Assembly (NCBI RefSeq): GCF_047795645.1
Contig: NZ_CP181045.1
Location: 1,798,001-1,862,000, forward strand
DNA: 64,000 bases
Origin: Salipaludibacillus sp047795645
Lineage (GTDB): Bacteria > Bacillota > Bacilli > Bacillales > Salisediminibacteriaceae
Direction: 5' to 3'
In this document: positions 44,507 through 52,836 of the stretch, piece after piece
Position numbering within the stretch: the stretch's first letter is position 1
Layout of the letters: each line of letters begins with the position of its first letter
Made by a program: the position numbers and the translations under genes
The notes under the pieces: model-generated
Databases searched by the model: none
The model's input: the letters and a program-made list of their open reading frames with translations, nothing else
Told to the model about the DNA's origin: nothing

Positions 44507-45154
44507 TTACTCAAAGGTCACATTTAATTCAGCTGTTTCATAGAAGTTCACTTTCGCATCGTTATAGTCATTGGTTAACTGATTGAATTGGTCATTCAAT
44601 TGAGAGATTTCGCTGTAAGCTTCATTTACAGTATCGTGTTGCTCCTGTAATTCATCCACTTCAACTTCTTCATCCTTTGCCATTTCATATAAAAGAATAT
44701 CTAGGTCTATTGAATGCGTATAAGCTTCATGTAACTGCATGTAAACGTCATAACGTTCATTCATCGTTTCGACAACACTGTTAGCAGCCTGTAAGACATC
44801 TTCGTCATCGATATCGTCAACATACTGTTCAGCTTCTTGAAAAATCAAATATGATTCTTCAATTAATTCTTTCTCTTCTTCCATAAGCTCTCTTCTAGTG
44901 TCTGCAGATTCTATTGCTTGATCCGCCAGTGGTTCAATTTCTTCTACAGAAGACAGAGTGAGCATTTCTTCATACAAATTAACTTCTTCTTGTTCCGCAT
45001 TCGTTAACGGGTCTTGCTTTCCTTCAATTTCGTTTTCTATTTGTACAGATTCTTCTAAGTGATCGTACATTAATTCAGCTGGTTGTTCTCCAAAACATGC
45101 TGTATAGACGACCATCATAGCTGCAAATAGAACAAACAGATAGATCTTTTTCAA
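44507..45154 (-). CDS. ykyA: YkyA-type lipoprotein
   Basis: A 215-residue lipoprotein with lipobox YTAC followed by long acidic amphipathic helices over almost the whole mature part (heptad-like, about 30-205), predicted coiled coil. It matches the YkyA family (putative cell-wall-binding lipoprotein), whose gene lies directly before pdhA in B. subtilis; the same order is kept here. A terminator separates it from pdhA, so the two are not one operon. AGGAGGGGCTTTG precedes the ATG. Confidence 0.85.
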   Translation of the reverse strand: MKKIYLFVLFAAMMVVYTACFGEQPAELMYDHLEESVQIENEIEGKQDPLTNAEQEEVNLYEEMLTLSSVEEIEPLADQAIESADTRRELMEEEKELIEESYLIFQEAEQYVDDIDDEDVLQAANSVVETMNERYDVYMQLHEAYTHSIDLDILLYEMAKDEEVEVDELQEQHDTVNEAYSEISQLNDQFNQLTNDYNDAKVNFYETAELNVTFE

Positions 45155-45373
45155 ACAAAGCCCCTCCTAAAATAACTCACTCAACAGTAATAGCATTCAT
45201 TTATCAAATTACCTTATTTCCAAGGTTTTTACAAGCTCTTTTTTTACTACACTTAAATTTATTTCAGGCAAATAACAATTTTCTAGGTATTCATCCACTC
45301 CATTAAACAAAAGGTGCATAGCATGTTATTACGCCGCTAACTAAGCGGTCGAAAGAAAAAAGGAGGCATTCTT

Positions 45374-45562
45374 ATGTACGGATACGATGGCGGTCAGTGC
45401 TGTGACCCTTGCGGTTATGGGCAGGCAGCTCCAAGTTACGGTTATGGATACCCATCACAAGTAGCAGGTGCTGCTACAGGAGCTGGGAAAGGATTTGCCC
45501 TGATTGTGGTACTTTTCATCCTATTAATTATTGTAGGAGCATCTAAACAACACCACTGTTAA
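45374..45562 (+). CDS. YjcZ-like small sporulation-associated membrane peptide
   Basis: A 62-residue peptide with a Gly/Tyr/Cys-rich N-terminal half (QCCDPCGYGQAAPSYGYGYP), a single hydrophobic helix GFALIVVLFILLIIVGA (about residues 40-56) and a C-terminal HHC. YjcZ-family peptides of spore formers have the same C-terminal helix. AAAGGAGGCATTCTT precedes the ATG and a strong terminator follows. Role in sporulation is inferred from the family only. Confidence 0.75.
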   Translation: MYGYDGGQCCDPCGYGQAAPSYGYGYPSQVAGAATGAGKGFALIVVLFILLIIVGASKQHHC

Positions 45563-45574
45563 TCCATTCCCACG

Positions 45575-45616
45575 AAAAGGAAGTGAACAATTTCAGTTCA
45601 CTTTCTTTTTCTTTCT
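45575..45616 (+). terminator. Terminator after the YjcZ-like gene
   Basis: AAGGAAGTGAAC pairs with GTTCACTTTCTT and is followed by TTTTCTTTCTTT. Confidence 0.85.
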
Positions 45617-45778
45617 TTAAATGATAAAAAAGTGTAATATTATTATAATGATATCTGAATGTAATTATTCCGTCGATCTTCAAGGCACTTGCGCTTCTCA
45701 TTTAAGACTGTTTATGCTTATAAAGAAAGACGAGTATTTCATCAACTAAACATACCGAAAACTGAAAGGAGATATCCC

Positions 45779-46360
45779 ATGCTTACAATGAAAGATGTCG
45801 TTCGTGAAGGACATTCATCTTTGCGAAAAATTGCTAATGAAGTAGAAATTCCTCCTTCTGAAGAAGATAAACAACTATTAAATAAAATGATGGAATTTCT
45901 TGTACATAGTCAAGACCCAGAGATAGCTGAAAAATATGATTTACGTCCAGGTGTTGGGTTAGCAGCTCCACAACTTAACGTAAATAAACGGATGATTGTT
46001 GTCAGAACAACAGATCAAAATGAAGAATTACTTGAATATGCGTTATTTAACCCTAAAATCATTAGCCATTCTATTGAAACAACTCATTTGGAATCCGGCG
46101 AAGGTTGTTTATCAGTTGACCGTGAAGTGCCTGGCATCGTCCCACGGTATGCAAGAGTTAAAATTGAGGGTTACGATTTGAATGGAGAAAAAGTCGTCAA
46201 ACGTCTCCGCGGCTTTTTAGCAATTGTTTTCCAACATGAATTAGATCATTTGAACGGTATCATGTTCTATGATCGCATTGAAGGTGATGATCCTTACAAA
46301 GTTCCCTTACCTCCAAACGAAATTATTAAACGAAATGAGCAAGATTCTCCCCTCTCCTAA
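45779..46360 (+). CDS. def: Peptide deformylase (Def, YkrB-type)
   Basis: The 193-residue metalloenzyme removes the formyl group from N-terminal Met. All three motifs are present: GVGLAAPQ (motif 1), EGCLSV (motif 2, Cys ligand) and HELDH (motif 3, two His ligands). The 193-residue length with the inserted loop (DPEIAEKYDLRPG) marks type II deformylase of Gram-positives. The ATG at 45779 follows AAAGGAGAT; the longer frame from 45689 is not supported. Equivalent to B. subtilis ykrB by neighbourhood with rpoY and rnjA. Confidence 0.96.
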   Translation: MLTMKDVVREGHSSLRKIANEVEIPPSEEDKQLLNKMMEFLVHSQDPEIAEKYDLRPGVGLAAPQLNVNKRMIVVRTTDQNEELLEYALFNPKIISHSIETTHLESGEGCLSVDREVPGIVPRYARVKIEGYDLNGEKVVKRLRGFLAIVFQHELDHLNGIMFYDRIEGDDPYKVPLPPNEIIKRNEQDSPLS

Positions 46361-46378
46361 GTACGGAGAGGTTTTTTG
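46351..46378 (+). terminator. Terminator overlapping the def stop codon
   Basis: CCTCTCC pairs with GGAGAGG and is followed by T6; the def TAA is in the loop. Confidence 0.88.
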
Positions 46379-46512
46379 TTAGGAGTTATTTTTTTCTTTA
46401 TAAAGTTATGCATTTGGCAACAAGAGTAAAATTTTATAAAAGCCATAATCTCTTCCATAAACAACATCAATAACTAAGAATTCTTTTATACTGTAGTTTT
46501 CATGCTTATGTA

Positions 46513-46635
46513 TTGACTTTTTCCGTCGCTTCTCGTTAATAAAATCGATCTTTCCCGTTTTCTATTAAACAAGAACCTTGAATTAAAAGGTTAGAGGGTT
46601 TAAAATATTGAAAAGGTGGAGAGAACGTTTATAAG
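46513..46635 (+). promoter_or_regulatory. Candidate promoters for rpoY-rnjA in the 480-base def-rpoY gap
   Basis: Two possibilities are seen: TTGACT at 46513-46518 with TAATAA at 46537-46542 (18-base spacing), and TTGAAA at 46608-46613 with TATAAG at 46630-46635 (16-base spacing). I cannot choose between them. The rest of the gap (46379-46861) shows no gene. Confidence 0.35.
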
Positions 46636-46861
46636 AATAGTTCCCGGATTTTACTTCTATAAAATTTATATGTATACTTCACTCATTCTTCTTTCTGTAA
46701 TATGGTAAAAAGAAGAATTACTTTGTGGCGTTTTACTTTAAATTAAATGAGTAACCGAATTCCAACGCTTTTACATAGGATCAATTGTCTTGAGGTTTAA
46801 CTGTCAGATACCAAAAGAATCCTATTTAATAAAATTCTTAATACAAAAAGGAGAGAATGAC

Positions 46862-47074
46862 ATGATTTTTAAAGTATTTTATCAAAAAACATTAACCGAA
46901 ATCCCAGTAAGAGAACGAACAAATACTCTTTACATCGACGCATCAACTGAAGAGGAAGTTCGAAAAAAACTTACGGATCGTAAGTACAACATTGAATTCG
47001 TTACGCCATTATCTGATGAGGCCCTTGCTTACGAACAAGAAAATAATCTTGATTTCCGATTGGAGAATGCATAG
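46862..47074 (+). CDS. rpoY: RNA polymerase epsilon subunit RpoY
   Basis: A 70-residue RNA polymerase accessory subunit of Firmicutes (formerly YkzG). The start MIFKVFYQKTLTEIPVRERT and the YIDASTEEEVRKKL and YNIEFV segments are highly characteristic. The ATG at 46862 follows AAAGGAGAGAATG. It stands three bases before rnjA, the usual arrangement in bacilli, so the two share a transcript. Confidence 0.96.
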   Translation: MIFKVFYQKTLTEIPVRERTNTLYIDASTEEEVRKKLTDRKYNIEFVTPLSDEALAYEQENNLDFRLENA

Positions 47075-47077
47075 ATT

Positions 47078-48742
47078 ATGAAGGCTAAAAATCATCAAGT
47101 AGCAATATTTGCTCTCGGCGGTCTGGGCGAAATCGGAAAAAACATGTATGGAGTTCAATTCCAAGATGAAATTATTATTATCGATTCTGGAATTAAATTT
47201 CCTGAAGATGAATTACTTGGCATTGACTATGTGATACCTGATTATACGTATTTAGTGAAAAATGCTGATAAAATTAAAGGTCTTTTTATCACCCATGGTC
47301 ACGAAGATCACATCGGCGGGATTCCATATTTATTAAAAGAGCTAAACGTACCTATATACGGAGGGAAACTTGCTCTAGCTTTAATCCGAAATAAGTTAGA
47401 AGAGCATGGCTTACTAAGAACTGCAGAACTTCATGAAATTAATGAAGATGACATTATCAAATTCCAGAAAACTTCCGTTTCTTTTTTCAGGACAACACAC
47501 AGTATTCCTGATTCGTTTGGAGTTGTCGTTAAAACACCATCTGGAAGTATTGTCCAAACAGGAGATTTCAAATTTGATTTTACTCCAGTTGGGGAACCGG
47601 CAAATTTATCAAAAATGGCGAAGATTGGTGAAGATGGTGTCCTATGTTTGTTATCTGACAGTACAAACAGTGAAGTCCCGGGATTCACTATGTCTGAACG
47701 AAAAGTCGGTGAAAGTATCGACGCCATTTTCAGAAAAGTAGATGGTCGAATTATTTTTGCGACTTTTGCATCAAATATGTATAGGTTACAGCAAGCTGTA
47801 GAATCAGCAGTCAAATACGAAAGGAAAGTTGCTGTATTTGGACGAAGTATGGAATCAGCCATCAGAATTGGTAGAGAGCTTGGTTATATTAAAGCACCTG
47901 AAAGTACATTTATAGAATCATCACAGTTAAACAAAGTTCCTGCCGATCAATTATTAATTCTTTGTACAGGCAGTCAAGGTGAACCGATGGCCGCGCTATC
48001 TCGAATTGCACATGGTACTCACCGTCAAATCCAAATTTACCCTGGAGATACGGTTGTTTTCTCATCTTCACCGATACCTGGGAATAATTTAAGTGTTAGT
48101 AAAATCATCAATCAGCTTTTCCGCGCAGGCGCCGAAGTCATTCACGGATCATTAAGTGATATTCACACTTCAGGTCACGGTGGACAAGAAGAACAAAAGC
48201 TGATGCTTCGACTTATGAAGCCTAAGTACTTCTTACCTATTCACGGAGAGTATCGCATGCTAAAAATGCACACAAAGCTTGCGCAAGATTGCGGTGTACC
48301 AGAAGAAAATTGTTTCATTATGGACATTGGTGAAGTTCTAGCACTAGACAAAAACGAAGCTGGTCTAGCAGGAAAAGTTCCTTCCGGCTCTATCTATGTT
48401 GATGGAAGTGGAATTGGAGATATTGGAAATATCGTTCTACGTGATAGACGTATTCTATCAGAAGAAGGACTAGTAGTTGTCGTCGTTAGTCTCAACATGA
48501 AAGAGTTTAAAATTGCATCCGGTCCTGACATCATTTCAAGAGGGTTTGTTTACATGAGAGAGTCAGGAGATTTAATTCATGAAGCACAAAAGAAACTTGA
48601 CGTTCATCTGAAAAGTTTGATGGGAAATAAAACAACACAATGGTCAGAAATTAAAAATCAGATTACCGATACCTTAGGACCATTTTTATACGAAAAAACA
48701 AAACGTAAACCAATGATTTTACCAATTATAATGGAAGTATAA
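47078..48742 (+). CDS. rnjA: Ribonuclease J1
   Basis: A 554-residue 5'-3' exo- and endoribonuclease of the beta-CASP metallo-beta-lactamase family, a main RNA decay enzyme in Bacillus. ITHGHEDHIGG carries the HxHxDH metal motif, with QTGDFKFDF and the C-terminal IHGEYRML beta-CASP motifs also present. Full length for RNase J1 (about 555 residues). The start codon overlaps the spacing of the rpoY stop. A terminator lies 10 bases after the stop. Confidence 0.97.
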   Translation: MKAKNHQVAIFALGGLGEIGKNMYGVQFQDEIIIIDSGIKFPEDELLGIDYVIPDYTYLVKNADKIKGLFITHGHEDHIGGIPYLLKELNVPIYGGKLALALIRNKLEEHGLLRTAELHEINEDDIIKFQKTSVSFFRTTHSIPDSFGVVVKTPSGSIVQTGDFKFDFTPVGEPANLSKMAKIGEDGVLCLLSDSTNSEVPGFTMSERKVGESIDAIFRKVDGRIIFATFASNMYRLQQAVESAVKYERKVAVFGRSMESAIRIGRELGYIKAPESTFIESSQLNKVPADQLLILCTGSQGEPMAALSRIAHGTHRQIQIYPGDTVVFSSSPIPGNNLSVSKIINQLFRAGAEVIHGSLSDIHTSGHGGQEEQKLMLRLMKPKYFLPIHGEYRMLKMHTKLAQDCGVPEENCFIMDIGEVLALDKNEAGLAGKVPSGSIYVDGSGIGDIGNIVLRDRRILSEEGLVVVVVSLNMKEFKIASGPDIISRGFVYMRESGDLIHEAQKKLDVHLKSLMGNKTTQWSEIKNQITDTLGPFLYEKTKRKPMILPIIMEV

Positions 48743-48751
48743 TTAAATTCT

Positions 48752-48788
48752 AACGAGTAGGAATAACACATTCCTGCTCGTTTTTTAT
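48752..48788 (+). terminator. Terminator after rnjA
   Basis: AACGAG and AGGAAT pair with ATTCCT and CTCGTT, followed by TTTTATTT. Confidence 0.88.
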
Positions 48789-48878
48789 TTCTTTACTTTC
48801 TTGATCGTTTTGTAACTTTATATGATCATTCCCCGTCTAACAATGCGAAGAGGCAGAAAAAGAAGGGGGAACGTAGTT

Positions 48879-49817
48879 ATGACTAGAATAAAACGCAATA
48901 GATTTATATTTCCTTCACTACTTATTCTATTTTTCATCGGGTTTCTTTCTGCATGTAGTAGTAACAATGAAAGTGATAGCGATGCTTCCTATGATGTGGC
49001 AACAAACGATTCAGAGAATGGATTCGTTGAAGCTGAAGATGAACAAGCAAGTTCGGGAGAGGTAGCAAATGTTGAGGAAGGCGAACAATCTGAAGATTTA
49101 CAATCAAGTGAGCGAATGGTGATTTACAATGGTGATATCTCGATTGAAGTCAATGATTTTAATGATGCCAGAATCCATATTCAAGATGAAGTAGATCAAC
49201 TAGGCGGATTTGTTGTTGAATCTTCCGTCTATCAACAAGGAAGTGAAAATGACAGACAAAATGGGATGCTAATTGTGAGAATACCTCAAGAATATTTCCA
49301 TTCGTTCCTCAATGATTTAGAAACAACTAGCTCAAAAGTATTAGAAAAGGCTACAAGTGGAAATGATGTAACCGAAGAATTTGTCGATTTAGAATCACAA
49401 CTCCGCTCGAAAGAAACCGTTGAAGAGCGTTTGCTTGCATTTCTAGCAGAAGCAAACAATACGGAAGATCTCCTTTCCATCTCAAATGATCTATCAGACG
49501 TTCAAGAAGACATCGAACGGATTAAAGGTAGAAAGTTGTATTTACAAAATCATGTAGAATTATCGACAGTTACCATTCATATACAGGAAAGATCAATAAA
49601 TGTATCGAGTTTACAAGACCAAGAATCATTAAATACGTTACAGCATGCACAGAGCTTATTCATGGACACAATAAACGTTATCATTTCAGTTTTTTCTCGA
49701 GCATTTGTATTGTTTGTAGGATTATCACCAGTAGTAATTCCACTTGCTGTTATTGGAATTAGTGTTTTTATCTTTTATAAACGACGAAAAAATAACCAGG
49801 AAACTGATGAATTATAA
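48879..49817 (+). CDS. DUF4349 lipoprotein with C-terminal membrane helix
   Basis: A 312-residue protein: lipobox LSAC, an acidic linker (about 30-75), a beta-rich DUF4349 domain beginning SSERMVIYNGDISIEV (about 80), a coiled-coil segment LESQLRSKETVEERLLAFLAEA (about 160-210; given as a region), then a C-terminal membrane helix (about 275-300) and a basic tail. DUF4349 function is not established. ATG at 48879 follows AGAAGGGGGAACG. Followed by a terminator and a repeat copy. Confidence 0.85.
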   Translation: MTRIKRNRFIFPSLLILFFIGFLSACSSNNESDSDASYDVATNDSENGFVEAEDEQASSGEVANVEEGEQSEDLQSSERMVIYNGDISIEVNDFNDARIHIQDEVDQLGGFVVESSVYQQGSENDRQNGMLIVRIPQEYFHSFLNDLETTSSKVLEKATSGNDVTEEFVDLESQLRSKETVEERLLAFLAEANNTEDLLSISNDLSDVQEDIERIKGRKLYLQNHVELSTVTIHIQERSINVSSLQDQESLNTLQHAQSLFMDTINVIISVFSRAFVLFVGLSPVVIPLAVIGISVFIFYKRRKNNQETDEL

Positions 49818-49827
49818 TGTAAAAAAA

Positions 49828-49859
49828 GATGGCCTCAAAAGTACGAGGCCACTTTTTTT
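49828..49859. terminator. Terminator between the DUF4349 gene and ktrC
   Basis: TGGCCTC pairs with GAGGCCA, followed by CTTTTTTT on the plus strand and preceded by A7, which suits the minus strand. Confidence 0.9.
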
Positions 49860-49956
49860 AATACTTTAAGAATGTTTAACTTCACTAAAGGATTAAAGTA
49901 TAAGATAAACTAAGACTTTCGCCATGAAGTACTTGGCGACAACCCAAGTTTTTCTA
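49860..49956 (-). repeat. Dispersed two-hairpin repeat, copy F (inverted)
   Basis: A full copy in the opposite orientation, reading TAGAAAAACTTGGG... on the minus strand and ending TTAAAGTAT. It lies between the terminator and the ktrC stop codon (seven bases away), again in a convergent 3'-end gap. Confidence 0.87.
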
Positions 49957-49962
49957 CTATCA

Positions 49963-50631
49963 TCAATCTTCATCATCAAATAAATCGTCTTCCATTTGGT
50001 TAATATCTTTATCTGCACCGATCACAATCACAATATCATTTTTTTTAAGCTCTTCCGTAGCCGCTGGTGATACATTAATATCATCTTCTCGTTTAATTGC
50101 CATGATGTTGCACCCGTATTTCGCGCGGATATCCAAGTCGATTAAAGTGCGTCCATCCACTGTCTTTCCTGCAATTAACTCAACAATACTATATTCATCA
50201 GACAGTTCTAAGTAATCCAGAACGTTTTTTGAAACAATATTATGGGCAATACGAATCCCCATATCACGCTCAGGATGAACCACTTTATGTGCCCCGATTT
50301 TATTTAACACTTTCTCATGATAATCATTCTGTGCTTTAACCGTTATATGGTTAACTCCTTGCTCAACTAGCATTAATGTAGTTAAAATACTTGATTGAAT
50401 ATTGTCCCCTATCGCAACTATTACATGATCAAAGTTACGGATTCCTAAACTTTTCAAAGTATTCTCATCTGTCGTATCCGCTACAGCAGCATGAGTCGCA
50501 ATCGAAGCGTATTTATTGATCTTGTCTTCATCCGTATCAATAGCAAGGACTTCCACTCCTTGCTCACTTAAAGCACTACAAATACTCCCCCCAAAACGAC
50601 CTAAACCTATGACGGCAAATTGTTTTTTCAT
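49963..50631 (-). CDS. ktrC: KtrC-type K+ uptake regulatory subunit (RCK/KTN)
   Basis: A 222-residue cytosolic ring subunit that gates a KtrB/KtrD-type potassium channel. N-terminal RCK_N domain (1-135) has the GLGRFG nucleotide-binding loop and an Asp at the end of strand 2 (LAIDTDE); RCK_C (about 140-215) follows. ATP/ADP and c-di-AMP binding are known for the family. Its locus beside rnjA matches B. subtilis ktrC (ykqB). The pore subunit is not in the window. AGGGGATCAGA precedes the ATG. Confidence 0.92.
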   Translation of the reverse strand: MKKQFAVIGLGRFGGSICSALSEQGVEVLAIDTDEDKINKYASIATHAAVADTTDENTLKSLGIRNFDHVIVAIGDNIQSSILTTLMLVEQGVNHITVKAQNDYHEKVLNKIGAHKVVHPERDMGIRIAHNIVSKNVLDYLELSDEYSIVELIAGKTVDGRTLIDLDIRAKYGCNIMAIKREDDINVSPAATEELKKNDIVIVIGADKDINQMEDDLFDDED

Positions 50632-50799
50632 TCTGATCCCCCGATTTTCTCACTTCACTTTTCTTCTATCATACAGAGAAAAACATTTAGTTTCAATTAG
50701 AGTATATCGTTATATTGAAAAAAAGTGGCAAAAAATCCTTCACTTGGTTTGAAACCATGTATAAGTGGTAAGTGGCGTGGGGGGGGATTTCAACTTGCC

Positions 50800-51345
50800 T
50801 TACAGTGTAGCTTGCCCAGGTTTCCAATCAGCTGGACAAAGCCCACCTGTTTGAAGCGCTTGAAGTACGCGAAGCGTTTCTTCTACATCTCGCCCTATGT
50901 TATTGTGGTTTACAACAGAATACATTAATTCACCTTCGGGACTAATAATATACAATCCTCGAAGAGCTACCCCTTCATCTTCAATTAGCACTCCGTAGTC
51001 ACGAGAAATTTGGTGGTTGGTATCTGCTGCTAATGGGTAATCTAAATCTCCTAGTCCATTATCGTCACGATCTGTATTTATCCACGCAAGGTGTGTGTGT
51101 ACTGTATCAGTAGATACACCGATAACTTCTGTATCTAAATCCTCAAACTCATCATATCTATCACTAATAGAAGTGATTTCCGTTGGGCATACAAATGTGA
51201 AATCCATCGGATAAAAGAAAAGAACTGTCCATTTATCCTGCTTCATATTTTCCTCTAAACTCACTTTTCCGAATTCTTTATTCGGCATTACAGCGTCCAT
51301 CTCAAATCTCGGTGCTTGTTTAGCTACCATTCGCTTTTCTGTCAT
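50800..51345 (-). CDS. 2-Cys peroxiredoxin (YkuU-like)
   Basis: A 181-residue AhpC/Prx1-type peroxidase. The peroxidatic Cys is in FYPMDFTFVCPTE (about Cys50) and the resolving Cys in GGLCPADWKPG near the C-terminus (about Cys168). It reduces H2O2 or organic peroxides with thioredoxin-type donors. B. subtilis YkuU is the homologue and has the same neighbours (ykuT, ykuS). CTCCTGGAGGGATTGTT precedes the ATG. Confidence 0.94.
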   Translation of the reverse strand: MTEKRMVAKQAPRFEMDAVMPNKEFGKVSLEENMKQDKWTVLFFYPMDFTFVCPTEITSISDRYDEFEDLDTEVIGVSTDTVHTHLAWINTDRDDNGLGDLDYPLAADTNHQISRDYGVLIEDEGVALRGLYIISPEGELMYSVVNHNNIGRDVEETLRVLQALQTGGLCPADWKPGQATL

Positions 51346-51577
51346 GTCAACAATCCCTCCAGGAGTATTATTATTTTATGACACTGATTATCTTCCGTAA
51401 ACTACGACGGACATAATAAGTGCCTTCTCTTATCATGTCCATCTCATTCTTTTCTGAAACTCCGATGGATCTTGAAAATAGCCCGTTTTTTTTAGAAACC
51501 CTATACGTTTAAAGACCCTATCGATTGTGGTAAACTCTAATATGGACTTAAAAAACATCTTGGAAGGAGTATTACAT

Positions 51578-52414
51578 ATGCAAGCATGGATTGAAGCGAT
51601 TAATTGGACAGAAATAGGTACAAAAGCATTAACAGTCGGTCTCCAATTAATTGCAATTGTCATTGTATTTTTTATCATCCGATCTATTGGGAGAAAATTT
51701 ATTTCTAATACTTTTGCAAGAATGAGCAACCAGAAAAACTTCTCTGCGAGTCGCTCAAAAACATTGGAAAAATTAGTGAATAACCTTTTTTCTTACGTAT
51801 TAATATTTATTTTGATCACATTTATTGTCGGAATCTTTGAATATAACATAACTGGACTGATTGCCGGCGCTGGTATTATAGGGCTCGCTGTCGGATTTGG
51901 TGCCCAAGGCCTTGTAAGCGATGTTGTCACTGGTTTTTTTATTTTATTAGAAAAGCAACTTGAGGTAGATGAATATGTCACTGTCTCTGGTTTAGATGGT
52001 ATTGTTGAAGAAGTAGGTTTACGTACAACAAAAATAAGAGGTTTTGACGGTACCGTCCATTACATTCCGAATCGGGAAATCGGCACCCTCAGCAATCACT
52101 CGCGCTCCAATATGAGAGCATTAGTTGATATGAGTATTAGTTATGGCGACAACATTGACGAAGCCATGAGAGTCCTTCAACAAGCTTGTGACCAAATTGC
52201 ACAAGAAGACGAGTTGATTAAAGAGGGCCCTCACGTTGTCGGTGTGCAGAACTTAGGAGATAGCGAAGTAGTCATTCGCGTCATTGCTCAGACAGCGAAT
52301 ATGGAGCAATGGGGCGTGGAAAGAAAATTACGTCAGGCCATGAAAGAAGCTCTTGATGCGAACAATATTGAAATTCCGTTTCCACATCAAGTTTTTATTA
52401 ATAAGGAAGCTTAA
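51578..52414 (+). CDS. ykuT: Small-conductance mechanosensitive channel, MscS family (YkuT)
   Basis: A 278-residue membrane protein with three N-terminal helices (about 20-42, 70-90, 95-120; the third is Gly/Ala-rich, IIGLAVGFGAQGLVSDVVTG) and the beta-rich MscS cytoplasmic domain. It opens on hypo-osmotic shock to release solutes. ATG at 51578 follows TGGAAGGAGTAT; the longer upstream frame begins before the ribosome binding site. Located in the yku block beside ykuS and the peroxiredoxin gene. Confidence 0.92.
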   Translation: MQAWIEAINWTEIGTKALTVGLQLIAIVIVFFIIRSIGRKFISNTFARMSNQKNFSASRSKTLEKLVNNLFSYVLIFILITFIVGIFEYNITGLIAGAGIIGLAVGFGAQGLVSDVVTGFFILLEKQLEVDEYVTVSGLDGIVEEVGLRTTKIRGFDGTVHYIPNREIGTLSNHSRSNMRALVDMSISYGDNIDEAMRVLQQACDQIAQEDELIKEGPHVVGVQNLGDSEVVIRVIAQTANMEQWGVERKLRQAMKEALDANNIEIPFPHQVFINKEA

Positions 52415-52440
52415 AGCGCATAACCTTCACAGACATACTT

Positions 52441-52475
52441 AAGACCTGACAGCTAAAAATAGCTATCAGGTCTTT
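52441..52475. terminator. Bidirectional terminator between ykuT and ykuS
   Basis: AAGACCTGA and AGCT pair with AGCT and TCAGGTCTT with one mismatch; T-rich flank on the plus strand. Confidence 0.87.
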
Positions 52476-52477
52476 TA

Positions 52478-52729
52478 TTATGATTGAGCCTGTATTGATT
52501 GATCGACCCGCTGACACACTTGATCAGCCGTTAATCCCTGTGCTGAGACTACCGCCGCATTTGTCGTCGTATCGGCCATTCCCATCACATTTTCTTGCTG
52601 ACCTGAAACAACACAGCAGTCACAGCCTGATGCATCTTGTTCATTTTGTAAAGAAACAACTTCATGTCCCTGTGCCTGCAATGCTTGTTCGATGTCTGTT
52701 AATGAAGATTCAACACCTACTCTTGCCAT
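52478..52729 (-). CDS. ykuS: YkuS (UPF0180)
   Basis: An 83-residue soluble protein of the UPF0180 family. ARVGVESSLTDIEQALQAQG at the N-terminus, SGCDCCVVSGQQENVMGMAD in the middle and a Gln-rich C-terminus match YkuS. Function unknown; the CDCC motif is conserved in the family. AGGAGGCGATTTTA precedes the ATG. Downstream of ykuR in the same direction. Confidence 0.9.
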   Translation of the reverse strand: MARVGVESSLTDIEQALQAQGHEVVSLQNEQDASGCDCCVVSGQQENVMGMADTTTNAAVVSAQGLTADQVCQRVDQSIQAQS

Positions 52730-52836
52730 TAAAATCGCCTCCTTTTATTTACGCTAGTAGTATCACCACTAGACCAGACGATATACAAAAAATGAAGGCG
52801 AATCTTGTTTTATAGCAAAAAAACAACGATAAGTAT

